This document shows positions 30,784 to 40,446 of a stretch of DNA of 64,000 nt, piece after piece. The position numbers and the translations under genes are program-made. Within the stretch, counting starts at the first letter, position 1. Each line of letters starts with the position of its first letter. The notes under the pieces are model-generated. The model did no database searches, was not told the DNA's origin, and saw only the letters and a program-made list of their open reading frames with translations. The stretch is from contig BNHL01000001.1 of the NCBI GenBank assembly GCA_015472025.1, forward strand, positions 2,391,501 to 2,455,500, written 5' to 3'. Source of the DNA: Cytophagales bacterium WSM2-2 (lineage in GTDB: Bacteria; Bacteroidota; Bacteroidia; Cytophagales; Cyclobacteriaceae).

Positions 30784-31646
30784 AAAGAACAATTCTATTT
30801 ATCGTATTCTTCTCGTTTAGCCTGGTGCAAGCGCAGGAGTTCTATGTTGCCAAAGATGTAACCGCCGAAAATTTCTTCACTGGAAATTGTGAGGGACCCA
30901 TGGTCGACAAGAAAGGGAACTTGTATGCCGTCAATTTTCAAAAAGACGGAACCGTTGGACTTGTCGGTATGGATGGGAAAGTGGAGATCTACGTCACTTT
31001 GCCCGAGGGAAGCACTGCCAATGCGATCCAGTTTAATAAAAAGGGAGACATGTTTCTCGCTGATTTTTCCGGACACAACATCTTGAAAGTTGACACGAAG
31101 ACAAAAACGGTGTCTGTTTTTGTTCACAGCGATCAGTTCAATCAGCCCAATGATATCTGTATCAACAAAAAGCAGCAGTTGTTTGCATCTGATCCAAACT
31201 GGAAAACCGGAACGGGAAAAGTCTGGCGTATTGATCCGGATGGAAAAGCAACGTTGCTTCAGGACAACATGGGTACTACCAATGGCATTGAGTTAAGTCC
31301 TAATGAGAAAACACTATACGTCAACGAGAGCATTCAGAAAATAATCTGGGCGTTTGATGTCGATAAGCAGGGTAACATCAGCAACAAAAGGAAATTCATT
31401 GACTTCCCTGACTTTGGTCTGGACGGAATGAAATGCGACCGCAAAGGAAATTTGCTCGTAACTCGTTACGATAAAGGTGTTGTAGCCATCATTTCACCGG
31501 AAGGCAAAATTATTCGCGAGGTGACAATGAAAGGCAAGAAGACAAGCAACATTTGTTTCGGTGGGAAAGACGGCAAGACTTGTTTTGTGACTTTGCAAGA
31601 CCGCAAGTGTGTGGAAACTTTCCGTCACGAAGTGCGTGGAAAATAA
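30780..31646 (+). CDS. Exported SMP-30/gluconolactonase-like beta-propeller protein
   Basis: A 288-residue protein with a signal peptide (RTILFIVFFSFSLVQAQ). The remainder is a six-bladed propeller with repeated GNLYAVNFQ, NAIQFNKKGDMF, NDICINKKQQLFASD and GTTNGIELSPNEKTLYV motifs. SMP-30/LRE family proteins hydrolyse sugar lactones using a bound Ca or Zn; here the equivalent Glu/Asn/Asp residues appear present. ATGA overlap with the transporter supports a role in catabolism of the imported sugar. Confidence 0.87.
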   Translation: MKRTILFIVFFSFSLVQAQEFYVAKDVTAENFFTGNCEGPMVDKKGNLYAVNFQKDGTVGLVGMDGKVEIYVTLPEGSTANAIQFNKKGDMFLADFSGHNILKVDTKTKTVSVFVHSDQFNQPNDICINKKQQLFASDPNWKTGTGKVWRIDPDGKATLLQDNMGTTNGIELSPNEKTLYVNESIQKIIWAFDVDKQGNISNKRKFIDFPDFGLDGMKCDRKGNLLVTRYDKGVVAIISPEGKIIREVTMKGKKTSNICFGGKDGKTCFVTLQDRKCVETFRHEVRGK

Positions 31647-31647
31647 A

Positions 31648-31677
31648 ATTGCCACGGCTTAAAAAAGTCGTGGCAAT
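31648..31677. terminator. Bidirectional terminator
   Basis: ATTGCCACG (31648-31656) pairs with CGTGGCAAT (31669-31677), and the stem extends inwards with a G-U pair to a 4-nt A loop. It sits between the convergent propeller and S9 peptidase genes. Confidence 0.8.
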
Positions 31678-31699
31678 TTCTCTAAAAAACTTCTGAATC

Positions 31700-34123
31700 T
31701 TACTTCGTCTGAACTTTTGCTTTCATCGGAGGATTTCCCTTCACGTAAGTCTCCAGCATGTTGTCCATTTCCCACAGCATGTGCATGATGGATTCCTTGG
31801 CCTGATAGCCATGACTTTCATAAGGTAATAGCACGTAGCGAGCTGTGCCACCATGTCCTTTAATCGCGTTGTAGAAACGTTCAGTCTGAATCGGGAATGT
31901 CCCGGAATTGTTGTCGGCTTCGCCATGCACTAACAAAATCGGAGTTTTGATTTTATCGGCATAAGAGAACGGAGACATCTTATTGTACACGTCTGGAGCT
32001 TCCCAGTAGGTACGTTCTTCCTGCTGGAATCCGAACGGAGTTAAAGTACGGTTATATGCTCCGCTTCTGGCAATACCAGCTTTGAATAAATCGGAGTGTG
32101 CCAACAAGTTTGCGGTCATGAATGCGCCATAGCTGTGACCACCCACGCCTACTCGTTTTGGATCTACAACTCCTAATGATGCTCCATAATCGATAGCGGC
32201 TTTTGCACTGGCAACCAATTGTTCAACATAAGTGTCGTTCGGTTCCTTATTGCCTTCACCGATAATAGGAATAGAAGCGTTGTCGAGAACAGCGTATCCA
32301 CGCACTACCCAGTAGATCGGGCTTCCCCAACCGATTCGTGTAAAGGTGTAGGGAGATCCTTTCACCTGGCCTGCATTATCCTTCGATTTGAATTCTGCCG
32401 GATAAGCCCACATGAAAGTAGGAAGAGGCCCGTCTTCTTTTTTGTAACCCGGAGGCAGGTAAAGGTCAGCTGTGAGATCAACTCCATCGGGGCGTTTGTA
32501 TTTCAAAACTTGCTTCTTCACATCTTTAATTTGTGGATAAGGATGCGGGAACGAAGTAAGTTGCGCCATTGATTTTGAACCCACGGTGCGAACAAAATAG
32601 TTCGGGTTTTCATTTTGTGATTCCCGTGATGTGATGAATGTTCCTTTTTTCGGATCGATCAAACTGGTGACAGATTCAAAATAAGGTGCCTCGCATTGCC
32701 AAACACGTGTTGCCTTCCCCGTAGTCAAATCCATTTTATCAAGGAATGGCTTATCACCTTCCGGAGAAGATCCACTACCTGCCAGGAGAATAGAATTGTC
32801 TGAGATGGCCATCACCGATCTTCCATACTGATTGAATACGGTCATTGGGTTGCCTGGATCGGTGTATACATCTTCATATGAGCGATCATGGATTGTTTTC
32901 TTTTTACCAGGACTGCTTGGATCGATTTGATAAGTGCGCGTCTTGCGATCGGCCCACCATGATTCCGTTACCCATGCAGTTTTGTCATTGCCCCAGGCGA
33001 TTCCACCATAGCGTAAGGGGAGAGTAATCAACTCGGTTGCAGTGCCGTCAAACGGAGAGACTGATTGAAATACTTTGTCGCGGTTCTCTGTTTTCTTTTT
33101 AGGATCACCCTCGTCTTGCGCTTCGGCCCAATAAATAGTAGCCGGCTGGTCGGGTCTCCACAAATGACCGCGTGGGCCTTTGCTGGTAGCGTTGAAACCC
33201 ACTGGAATATTGTCACCGAGCGGAATATCGGCCAGTGCTTTTATCTGCTTTCCACTCATATCAATTACTCGGACGCTGAGTGGAAATAAGTTGACCGGTA
33301 CCAAATAAGAGTAGGGACGATGCACGGCTTTCACCAGCAATAATGATCCATCTGGTGACGGATTCTGGAAAGTATAAACAGCGGGACTGCCAATAGCTTT
33401 CTCAGTACCATCAAGAGAAACAGAAGTAAGTTGAGCAGTACAATAGTAATCGAACACCGCTTCGTCATATGGGTTCTTCAAAAGATCCTGATAGGTTCGA
33501 GCAGGTGCCTTCTTTCCTAAATTTTCTTCAATTACAGGAGTACTGGGTACCCTTGTTTTTTGTGGCATCTTTTGGCCATCGGCTACAGCCAGGAAAACCA
33601 ACTGGTTGGAATTTGACAACCAGGCAACTGCATTGGCATTGGTGGCGTTGATTTTCTTTTTTGTAAGCTGACGCGCACTAAACGTTGTGAGGTCAACCAC
33701 CCATAATTCAATCCTGTCCGAATAGGATTGAAGAAACGCTACCTTTTTGCTGTCGGGAGCGTAAGTGAAACTGCTCATCTTGAGTGGTGATGGAAGCCCG
33801 CTTACCTCATAGTCTTTTTTGTCCTTGAGGTTTTTGAATTTTAGTCCGATGAAATAATTACTCCGGCTCGGACCGAAGTTCTCGGGGTTAATTCGCAGGC
33901 CTGCAATCCGAAGCTCGGGGCGAGACAATTCTTCGATGCTGGGATAGTCCGAGCGATCGAGCAAGGCCATCATGTTTTTATCAGGTGAAATACTGATGGC
34001 GGGAGTTAAAGGTGCTTCAACCAGTTTGGCAATTTCTTCTGGTGGGCGTTGATACCCGTCATTATCCTGGGAAAAGGCCAACGAGGTGCATAGACAAAAT
34101 GCAAGGATGTATAGTCGCTTCAT
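31700..34123 (-). CDS. Exported S9-family prolyl-oligopeptidase-like peptidase
   Basis: An 807-residue serine peptidase with a signal peptide (KRLYILAFCLCTSLAFSQ). The N-terminal ~530 residues form a beta-propeller filter domain with many WxxDNxxL-type repeats; the C-terminal alpha/beta-hydrolase domain has the nucleophile in GVGGHSYGAFMT, a downstream Asp in VHGEADNNSG and His in YESHGYQ. It resembles glutamyl endopeptidase/dipeptidyl-peptidase relatives common in Bacteroidota. Single gene, sharing the terminator region with the propeller gene. Confidence 0.92.
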   Translation of the reverse strand: MKRLYILAFCLCTSLAFSQDNDGYQRPPEEIAKLVEAPLTPAISISPDKNMMALLDRSDYPSIEELSRPELRIAGLRINPENFGPSRSNYFIGLKFKNLKDKKDYEVSGLPSPLKMSSFTYAPDSKKVAFLQSYSDRIELWVVDLTTFSARQLTKKKINATNANAVAWLSNSNQLVFLAVADGQKMPQKTRVPSTPVIEENLGKKAPARTYQDLLKNPYDEAVFDYYCTAQLTSVSLDGTEKAIGSPAVYTFQNPSPDGSLLLVKAVHRPYSYLVPVNLFPLSVRVIDMSGKQIKALADIPLGDNIPVGFNATSKGPRGHLWRPDQPATIYWAEAQDEGDPKKKTENRDKVFQSVSPFDGTATELITLPLRYGGIAWGNDKTAWVTESWWADRKTRTYQIDPSSPGKKKTIHDRSYEDVYTDPGNPMTVFNQYGRSVMAISDNSILLAGSGSSPEGDKPFLDKMDLTTGKATRVWQCEAPYFESVTSLIDPKKGTFITSRESQNENPNYFVRTVGSKSMAQLTSFPHPYPQIKDVKKQVLKYKRPDGVDLTADLYLPPGYKKEDGPLPTFMWAYPAEFKSKDNAGQVKGSPYTFTRIGWGSPIYWVVRGYAVLDNASIPIIGEGNKEPNDTYVEQLVASAKAAIDYGASLGVVDPKRVGVGGHSYGAFMTANLLAHSDLFKAGIARSGAYNRTLTPFGFQQEERTYWEAPDVYNKMSPFSYADKIKTPILLVHGEADNNSGTFPIQTERFYNAIKGHGGTARYVLLPYESHGYQAKESIMHMLWEMDNMLETYVKGNPPMKAKVQTK

Positions 34124-34210
34124 GTCATTTTTGTTTTAACTAAAAATAAAGAAACCCGAAGGCTCTCCCGCGTTTATTTTTTTAAGCGGCTCCAAGGCGG
34201 GATTGGCAAT

Positions 34211-34240
34211 AAAAAAGCCGTCCCGATTTGTCGGGACGGC
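34211..34240 (-). terminator. Strong terminator, GCCGTCCCG stem
   Basis: GCCGTCCCG (34217-34225) pairs with CGGGACGGC (34232-34240) around the loop ATTTGT, followed on the minus strand by a U run (complement of 34211-34216). It terminates the M16 peptidase gene, 26 bp after its stop. Confidence 0.92.
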
Positions 34241-34265
34241 CGTGAATTCATTGGAAAATGATAAA

Positions 34266-37109
34266 CTACTTATTCGGATTGATAACACCGTGCAGTTCTG
34301 GATTGAGAACAACTTGCAGATAGTTCTTCGAATTCAGATAAAGATTAGCAGCATCTTTAATGTCTTTGACAGTTAACGCATTCATTTTTTTCTCAAGTGA
34401 GAGAATGTTTGCTCCATCATGAGCTGAATCTACGGTTTGCTGAAGAGCACGTAACCAATAGTTGTTGTCCTTCATATTCTCCGCATACTTCTTGCTGTAG
34501 GTTTCTTTCACTTTGTTCAAGTCAGCTTCAGTGGGGCCGTTGGTTTTCACTTTTTCTATTTCAGCGAATGTTGCTGCAATCAATTTATCGACATTTTCAG
34601 GTCCGCAGGGCAGTGATACACTGACGGAGTAGTTGGGATAAGGCAATTTGCTCATAGATCCACGCATGCCGCCACCATAGATTCCGCCCATGTCTTCCCG
34701 GAGCGTTTCGATAAGCTTGATATTCAACACTTCTGTCAGCGCCTGCAATTTCAATTGGGCATCTTCTGAGTAAGGAACTTCACCCGTAAACGTGAGGGAA
34801 ATAAAACTCTTCGGCTCGCTTCCCTTTTTTACTTCCTTTTTTACCACACCTTTGATCGGGCGGATGCCAAGATCCTTGTAAGAAGTGGTGATATCTCCTA
34901 CCGGCAGAGCACCCAGGTATGAAGCTATGAGAGGCTTGAACTTCGCGAGATCAAAACTTCCGACAAAAAAGAAAGTGAAATCTTTGGCGCTGCTGAAGCG
35001 CTCTTTATAAATGTCAAAGCTTCTGTCCAGATTGATTTTTGCATAATCTTCAGCTTTGGGCAATCGGGGGCCACGCGGATGTTTCTTGTACAATATCGCC
35101 TGAATCGAATCCTGGAACACAGCTTGAGGCTGTGCCATCATGTTCTCATACATCGCTTGCTGCTTGCTTACAAAAGATTCAAATAATCCTGCATCCTTGC
35201 GTGGTTGTGTAAAATACAGGTATACGATTTGGAGCATCGTCTCTACATCTGCCGAACCAGATTGCCCACCAAAGCCTTCCGTAGTGTTGCCCATGCGCGG
35301 AGATGCATTCACAGATTTACCAGCCAGGGCTTTGCGCAAGTCTGTTGGCGACAAATCTTTAATTCCCATCTGATTAACGATGGTGGTAGCATTACCTGCA
35401 TCATACATGTCTTTGTCCGGGTAAAGTGACTGGCCACCAAAACGCGTTGCAGCCATCACGACCTGATCGTTTTTAAAATCAGTAGGTTTTAAAATCACTT
35501 TTACACCGTTATTCAACACCAGCTCTGTCGTTCCAAGAGTTGCATTCTCTTTTTCTGATTTGATCGAGCCGCCCTGGGGAGCTTTATCCATCAAGTTGCT
35601 TGAAATGATTTTTTCCTCGTAAGGAGTCACTGGAAGTTTTTCTGCGTTGAGCTCAGCGTTCAGAAGTTCTTCGTTAGTCGGAAGTTTGAAGTCAGCTTTG
35701 TCCGATCCCTGATAGATTACCAGCTTGGTGTCGTTTGCAGGTATTGTTTTTACTGCGTATTTATTGACTTCATCGAGTGTTATAGTTGGTAAAAATTCTT
35801 TGTGGAATTTGTATTCATTTTCGATGCCAGGGATGGTTTCCTGCTCAAGGAAATTACGAATGTATTCCTCCGCATGACCACTTGACTCTGTTTTTTCACG
35901 CTCGTTGTAGAAACGCTCCATACTGCGCAATGAGTTTTTCTTTGCCAGGTCAAGTTCTGAAGCCGTGAATCCATATTTGCGAACGCGTTCATTCTCCTGA
36001 ACAATGGCTTTTATTGTTGGCTCTGCTCCACCTTTGCCTACGAGGGCAAAGGAGTTGTAGGCTTCATAACCATGGACAAATCCTCCCTGACCGCTACCGC
36101 CAAATACAAACGGAGGATTTGGTTTTTGCGTCAGTTCCTGCATACGTTGACCCAACATCGCGCTGAAAAGATTTTTCACAATGTTATCGCGGTAGTCGCC
36201 AATTACGAGGTCCGGCTTGCTTTTTTGAAGTGAATAGTAAACCTGAAGGATATTGTTGCTCGCTTCTTTGTCTGTGACGACTACACCTTCGGATGCTTTC
36301 CGGTTCGGAATTTCGGCATAGGCACGCACTCTTTCGTTTGCAGGATTTTTTAGTTTTTCGAAATGCTTCTTGATGAGTTGTTCTGCAGCTTCAGGATCTA
36401 CATCACCCACGGCTATCACTGCCATCAAATTGGGACGATACCAGTCTTTGTAAAAACGTTTGATCACATCGTATTTGAATTTTTTCAAAATATCTTCCTT
36501 GCCGATTGGCAGGCGCTGAGCGTACTTTGAGTCCGCAAAAATTTTAGGGTAGATCACTTTATTCATCCGGTCATTCGCGCCTTTGCCCAAACGTGATTCT
36601 TCCAGCACCACACCCCGCTCTTTGTCGATCTCTTCGTTCTCAAATGCCACGGTGCTTGCCCAGTCTTCAAGAACAAGAAATCCCTTGTCAAGATTTTCAG
36701 GTTTGTCAGTAGGAATAGGAAGGATGTAAACGGTTTGGTCAAAGCTCGTATAAGCATTCAGGTCGGCTCCGAACTGCACCCCGATAGATTGGAGGAATGA
36801 AACCAGGTCATTCTTTTTGAAATTCTTTGTTCCGTTAAAAGCCATGTGCTCGGTGAAGTGGGCCAAGCCTTGCTGGTCATCGTCTTCCAGGATTGACCCC
36901 GCTTTTATAACTAGCCTGAGCTCTACTTTCTTCTCAGGCTTGCTGTTTTTTCGGATGTAGTACGTTAAACCGTTGGACAGTTTTCCAATTTTAAGTTCTG
37001 GGGCTACCGGAACCTTATCAGTCAAATTGATGGAAGTTTGGGCGAAGGCCCCACATCCCATTAATAGAATCACTACTGAAGTGATCGATCTTTTAAAGTG
37101 AATAAGCAT
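34266..37109 (-). CDS. Exported M16-family zinc peptidase (insulinase type)
   Basis: With the ATG at 37109 (MLIHFKRS) the protein has 947 residues and a good signal peptide (SITSVVILLMGCGAFAQ); the longer reading lacks this arrangement. The inverted zinc motif HFTEH lies in GLAHFTEHMAFNGTKNF, with the downstream Glu about 75 residues later in FENEEIDKERGVVLEE. The two-fold M16 architecture (active N-terminal half, inactive C-terminal half) is complete. Probably periplasmic peptide degradation. Confidence 0.93.
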   Translation of the reverse strand: MLIHFKRSITSVVILLMGCGAFAQTSINLTDKVPVAPELKIGKLSNGLTYYIRKNSKPEKKVELRLVIKAGSILEDDDQQGLAHFTEHMAFNGTKNFKKNDLVSFLQSIGVQFGADLNAYTSFDQTVYILPIPTDKPENLDKGFLVLEDWASTVAFENEEIDKERGVVLEESRLGKGANDRMNKVIYPKIFADSKYAQRLPIGKEDILKKFKYDVIKRFYKDWYRPNLMAVIAVGDVDPEAAEQLIKKHFEKLKNPANERVRAYAEIPNRKASEGVVVTDKEASNNILQVYYSLQKSKPDLVIGDYRDNIVKNLFSAMLGQRMQELTQKPNPPFVFGGSGQGGFVHGYEAYNSFALVGKGGAEPTIKAIVQENERVRKYGFTASELDLAKKNSLRSMERFYNEREKTESSGHAEEYIRNFLEQETIPGIENEYKFHKEFLPTITLDEVNKYAVKTIPANDTKLVIYQGSDKADFKLPTNEELLNAELNAEKLPVTPYEEKIISSNLMDKAPQGGSIKSEKENATLGTTELVLNNGVKVILKPTDFKNDQVVMAATRFGGQSLYPDKDMYDAGNATTIVNQMGIKDLSPTDLRKALAGKSVNASPRMGNTTEGFGGQSGSADVETMLQIVYLYFTQPRKDAGLFESFVSKQQAMYENMMAQPQAVFQDSIQAILYKKHPRGPRLPKAEDYAKINLDRSFDIYKERFSSAKDFTFFFVGSFDLAKFKPLIASYLGALPVGDITTSYKDLGIRPIKGVVKKEVKKGSEPKSFISLTFTGEVPYSEDAQLKLQALTEVLNIKLIETLREDMGGIYGGGMRGSMSKLPYPNYSVSVSLPCGPENVDKLIAATFAEIEKVKTNGPTEADLNKVKETYSKKYAENMKDNNYWLRALQQTVDSAHDGANILSLEKKMNALTVKDIKDAANLYLNSKNYLQVVLNPELHGVINPNK

Positions 37110-37309
37110 ATTGTTGGTTTTGATTTGAGTTTTTGAGGGGCGAAAAATGCGCAATCCCCTTTGAAAATAAAACGAGCTGAAGGAATATTAATTGTGCTTT
37201 TAAGCGTGTGTGTAGCTAATGGGATAGGAGACTCAAGCAGCTGATTCGATAAGACGTCATTAGAAAAAAAAGACTTAAACGCTTACTTTTGAGGTTCTTA
37301 TTTTTTCAA

Positions 37310-39733
37310 ATGAAAATTTCTTATCGCTGGCTTCAGCAATACATCGACATCACTGAGTCTCCCGAAGAAATCGGGCAAACACTTACCTCCACCGGGCTTG
37401 AAGTAGAGAGCGTTGAACCCTTTGAAACAATCAAAGGAGGCTTAAAAGGATTGGTGATTGGCGAGGTACTTACCTGTGCCAAGCATCCTAATGCGGACAA
37501 GCTTTCTGTTACTACCGTTGATGTCGGTGGTGATAAACCTTCACAGATTGTATGTGGGGCACCAAATGTCGCAGCCGGTCAGAAGGTAGTTGTGGCAGTA
37601 CCGGGTGCAACGGTTTATCCGACCAAAGGAGAGCCATTTACCATTAAGTCTGCAAAGATTCGTGGTGAACAAAGTGAAGGAATGATTTGTGCCGAAGATG
37701 AAATCGGAATGGGCGAAAGTCATGCGGGCATTATGGTGTTGAACACCTCTGTGAAAAACGGCACACCGGCTTCTGAATTTTTCAAGGTGGAGTCAGATTA
37801 TGTTTTTGAAATTGGATTGACACCTAATCGCGCAGATGCGGCTTCACACATCGGAGTGGCTCGTGATCTCAAGGCCGCGAAAAAACGTGAACTGAAATGG
37901 CCGGAGGTATCCAAGTTTGCAACAGACAGCAAATCTCTTCCAATTGGAATAAAAGTAGAGAATGCAGAGGCTTGTCCTCGCTATTCAGGGGTAACGATTT
38001 CAGGGGTAACTATTGGTGAGTCTCCCGATTGGTTGAAAAGCAAATTGAAAGCCATCGGCCTGGCGCCCATCAGCAATGTGGTTGATATCACAAATTACGT
38101 TCTGCACGAACTCGGTCAGCCCCTTCACGCTTTCGATGCCGATAAGATCACCGGAAAAGAAGTGATCGTAAAGACTTTGCCTGCCGGTACCAGGTTCACT
38201 ACGCTTGACAATAAGGAACGAATATTGACTGAAAATGACCTGATGATTTGCAACACCGAAGAGCCCATGTGCATCGGTGGTGTTTTTGGCGGCATCAAGT
38301 CTGGTATTTCTGAAAAGACGAAAAACATTTTCCTGGAGTCAGCATGCTTTTCATCCACGTATGTTAGAAAAACCGGAATGCACCATCAGCTAAAGACCGA
38401 TGCTTCCTTTCGCTTTGAGCGTGGTACTGATCCGAACATGACAGTTTTTGCCCTCAAGCGAGCTACATTATTAATTAAAGAACTGGCAGGAGGGACAATT
38501 TCATCAGATATCGTGGATGTGTACCCCAAAAAAATCGAGAATATTTCCATTAACGTTAAATTCAGGAATGTCGATCGACTGATCGGAAAGAAGATTCCAC
38601 ATGAAGAAATATTTTCAATCCTTGAGCGACTCGAGATAAAGACGTCAAACAAAACTGAAGACGGTTTTACTGCATCTGTTCCTCCTTATCGGGTAGACGT
38701 TTTTCAGGAGGCTGACATTGTGGAAGAAATCCTTCGCATTTACGGCTTGAACAATATCGAACTGTCGGACAAGGCGAGCAGTGAATTTATAGCGTCATTT
38801 CCTGAAAAGGATATGACCAAATTCAAAAAATCGGTCGGGGCAATGCTGGTGGCAAATGGATTCTATGAGATTCTCACCAACTCGCTCACGAACATTGTCT
38901 ACAAAAACAAAGTCAAAACCGGCAGCGATGCTGTTGAGATTTTGAACAAGCTCAGCGAAGAGCAGGCAATTCTGCGACAAACGATGTTGTTCAGTGGATT
39001 GGAAGTATGCGCTCACAATATCAATCGGAAACAGAAAGATTTGAAATTATTCGAGTTCGGAAAGATTTATGGAAAGACCAGCGGACAGGAAGGATTGAAG
39101 AACTATTTCGAAGAAGAACGTATCGCTCTTTTTTTAACCGGAGATGACGAGTCGGAAAACTGGCAAAATAAATCACGGCCTGTAAATTTTTATGATATCG
39201 CACAAGCTGTAGCCCGGATTGTAGAGATGTCAGCACTCTCGAAGACGAAACAAGAGCAATTTGCAGATGATGTTTTTGACTACGGAGTGAAAATCATGAA
39301 GGGCAACAAGGAAGTAGGCCGCATGGGTAAAGTGAAAAACAATTTGGTGAAGGAGGCTGGAATCAAACGCGAGGTTTTCTATGCTGACTTGTCGACTGAT
39401 TTGCTTTTCAAGTCTGCAAATCCTAAGTTCGTTGTGCAAGAAGTTCCTAAATTCCCGGAAGTAAGACGCGATCTTTCTTTGGTTCTCGACAGCCAGGTTA
39501 AGTTCTCAGAAATTGAATCGCTCGCCAGAAATACAGAACAAAGGTTGATTAAAGAAATCATAGCCTTTGACGTGTATGAAGGAGAAAAAATAGATCAGGG
39601 AAAAAAAGCGTACGCGCTGGGATTCACATTGCAAGACGAAAATAAAACATTGACGGACGAGGAGATTGACAAAACTATGACGAAATTGATGAGCGCGTTC
39701 GAAGGGAAGATGGGGGCGATCATCAGAAAATAA
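37310..39733 (+). CDS. pheT: Phenylalanyl-tRNA synthetase beta subunit
   Basis: Charges tRNA-Phe together with PheS, whose gene is not adjacent. Starting at the ATG at 37310 (MKISYRWLQQYID) it has 807 residues. Domains in order: N-terminal segment, tRNA-binding EMAP-like domain (LVIGEVLTCAKHPNADKL), B3/B4 editing domain, B5 (PPYRVDVFQEADIVEEILRI), the catalytic-like core (QAILRQTMLFSGLE) and the C-terminal FDX-ACB anticodon-binding domain (VPKFPEVRRDLSLVLD). It heads a cluster with the coiled-coil protein, zapA and rny, an order I recall as conserved in Bacteroidota. Confidence 0.96.
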   Translation: MKISYRWLQQYIDITESPEEIGQTLTSTGLEVESVEPFETIKGGLKGLVIGEVLTCAKHPNADKLSVTTVDVGGDKPSQIVCGAPNVAAGQKVVVAVPGATVYPTKGEPFTIKSAKIRGEQSEGMICAEDEIGMGESHAGIMVLNTSVKNGTPASEFFKVESDYVFEIGLTPNRADAASHIGVARDLKAAKKRELKWPEVSKFATDSKSLPIGIKVENAEACPRYSGVTISGVTIGESPDWLKSKLKAIGLAPISNVVDITNYVLHELGQPLHAFDADKITGKEVIVKTLPAGTRFTTLDNKERILTENDLMICNTEEPMCIGGVFGGIKSGISEKTKNIFLESACFSSTYVRKTGMHHQLKTDASFRFERGTDPNMTVFALKRATLLIKELAGGTISSDIVDVYPKKIENISINVKFRNVDRLIGKKIPHEEIFSILERLEIKTSNKTEDGFTASVPPYRVDVFQEADIVEEILRIYGLNNIELSDKASSEFIASFPEKDMTKFKKSVGAMLVANGFYEILTNSLTNIVYKNKVKTGSDAVEILNKLSEEQAILRQTMLFSGLEVCAHNINRKQKDLKLFEFGKIYGKTSGQEGLKNYFEEERIALFLTGDDESENWQNKSRPVNFYDIAQAVARIVEMSALSKTKQEQFADDVFDYGVKIMKGNKEVGRMGKVKNNLVKEAGIKREVFYADLSTDLLFKSANPKFVVQEVPKFPEVRRDLSLVLDSQVKFSEIESLARNTEQRLIKEIIAFDVYEGEKIDQGKKAYALGFTLQDENKTLTDEEIDKTMTKLMSAFEGKMGAIIRK

Positions 39734-39767
39734 AACTGAGCAACATCTAAATTAAGCATTTGATAAA

Positions 39768-40064
39768 ATGGATCAGGAAGCTTTGAAGAACACACTGTCA
39801 GGTTTGGAACGCAAAATCATGATGTTGTTGGGCGATCATAAGATGTTGAAAGATGAAATCCGCACCATCAAACTGGAGAACCATGAGTTGCGCACGGATT
39901 TGCGCAAAAGAGACGAACAACTGGCCAATTTTAGAAATCAGGTGAAAATCACTAAAATTGCAGATTATATAAGCCCGGAAGACGAAAGTATTTCGGAATT
40001 GAGGAAGAAAGTGGACGATTACATCCGCGAAATCGATAAATGTATTGCACACGTAAGCCGGTAA
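39768..40064 (+). CDS. Small coiled-coil protein upstream of ZapA
   Basis: A 98-residue soluble protein, almost entirely helical, with heptads of Leu/Ile (MDQEALKNTLSGLERKIMML; RDEQLANFRNQV). It lies 35 bp after pheT and 16 bp before zapA. A similar small coiled coil sits before zapA in many Bacteroidota, suggesting a ZapB-like cell-division partner; this is positional inference. Confidence 0.8.
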   Translation: MDQEALKNTLSGLERKIMMLLGDHKMLKDEIRTIKLENHELRTDLRKRDEQLANFRNQVKITKIADYISPEDESISELRKKVDDYIREIDKCIAHVSR

Positions 40065-40079
40065 AACGGTAGTTGTTTA

Positions 40080-40364
40080 ATGGATGAGCTCTCGATCAAA
40101 ATAAAAATCGCAGACCGCGAGTACCCGATGAAAGTAAAACGCTCTGACGAAGAGCGTATGCGGGTTGCTGGCAAGCTTGTCAATGAAAAAATAAAGCACT
40201 ACCGTGAAAAATTCGGCATTGACGATAAACAAGACTTGCTCGCTATGGTTGCCTTTGATTGCCTTGTAGATAAAATGGCAGATGAGGAGACCCAGCAAAA
40301 CATCGATCAAACGGTAGTCGAGAAGATCAACCAGCTTAATCAGTTGGTATCTCAGACGGTCTGA
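40080..40364 (+). CDS. zapA: Cell division protein ZapA
   Basis: A 94-residue FtsZ-associated protein that bundles Z-ring filaments. The N-terminal beta hairpin (LSIKIKIADREYPMKV) is followed by SDEERMRVAGKLVNEKI and a C-terminal dimerising helix, as in ZapA. It follows the coiled-coil gene closely and precedes rny. The 82 bp before rny contain no obvious RNA gene. Confidence 0.9.
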   Translation: MDELSIKIKIADREYPMKVKRSDEERMRVAGKLVNEKIKHYREKFGIDDKQDLLAMVAFDCLVDKMADEETQQNIDQTVVEKINQLNQLVSQTV

Positions 40365-40446
40365 CTTTTCTTTTTCAATCCCATTCTTTTGTTGATAGCC
40401 TTGAAGGCCTCTCGGGTTTTGTTTAACAACCAAACCTAAAAAAGTT

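Noticed and set aside
40365..40446. 6S RNA gene after zapA as in proteobacteria
   Set aside because: The gap is only 82 bp and shows no long closed hairpin with a central bubble.
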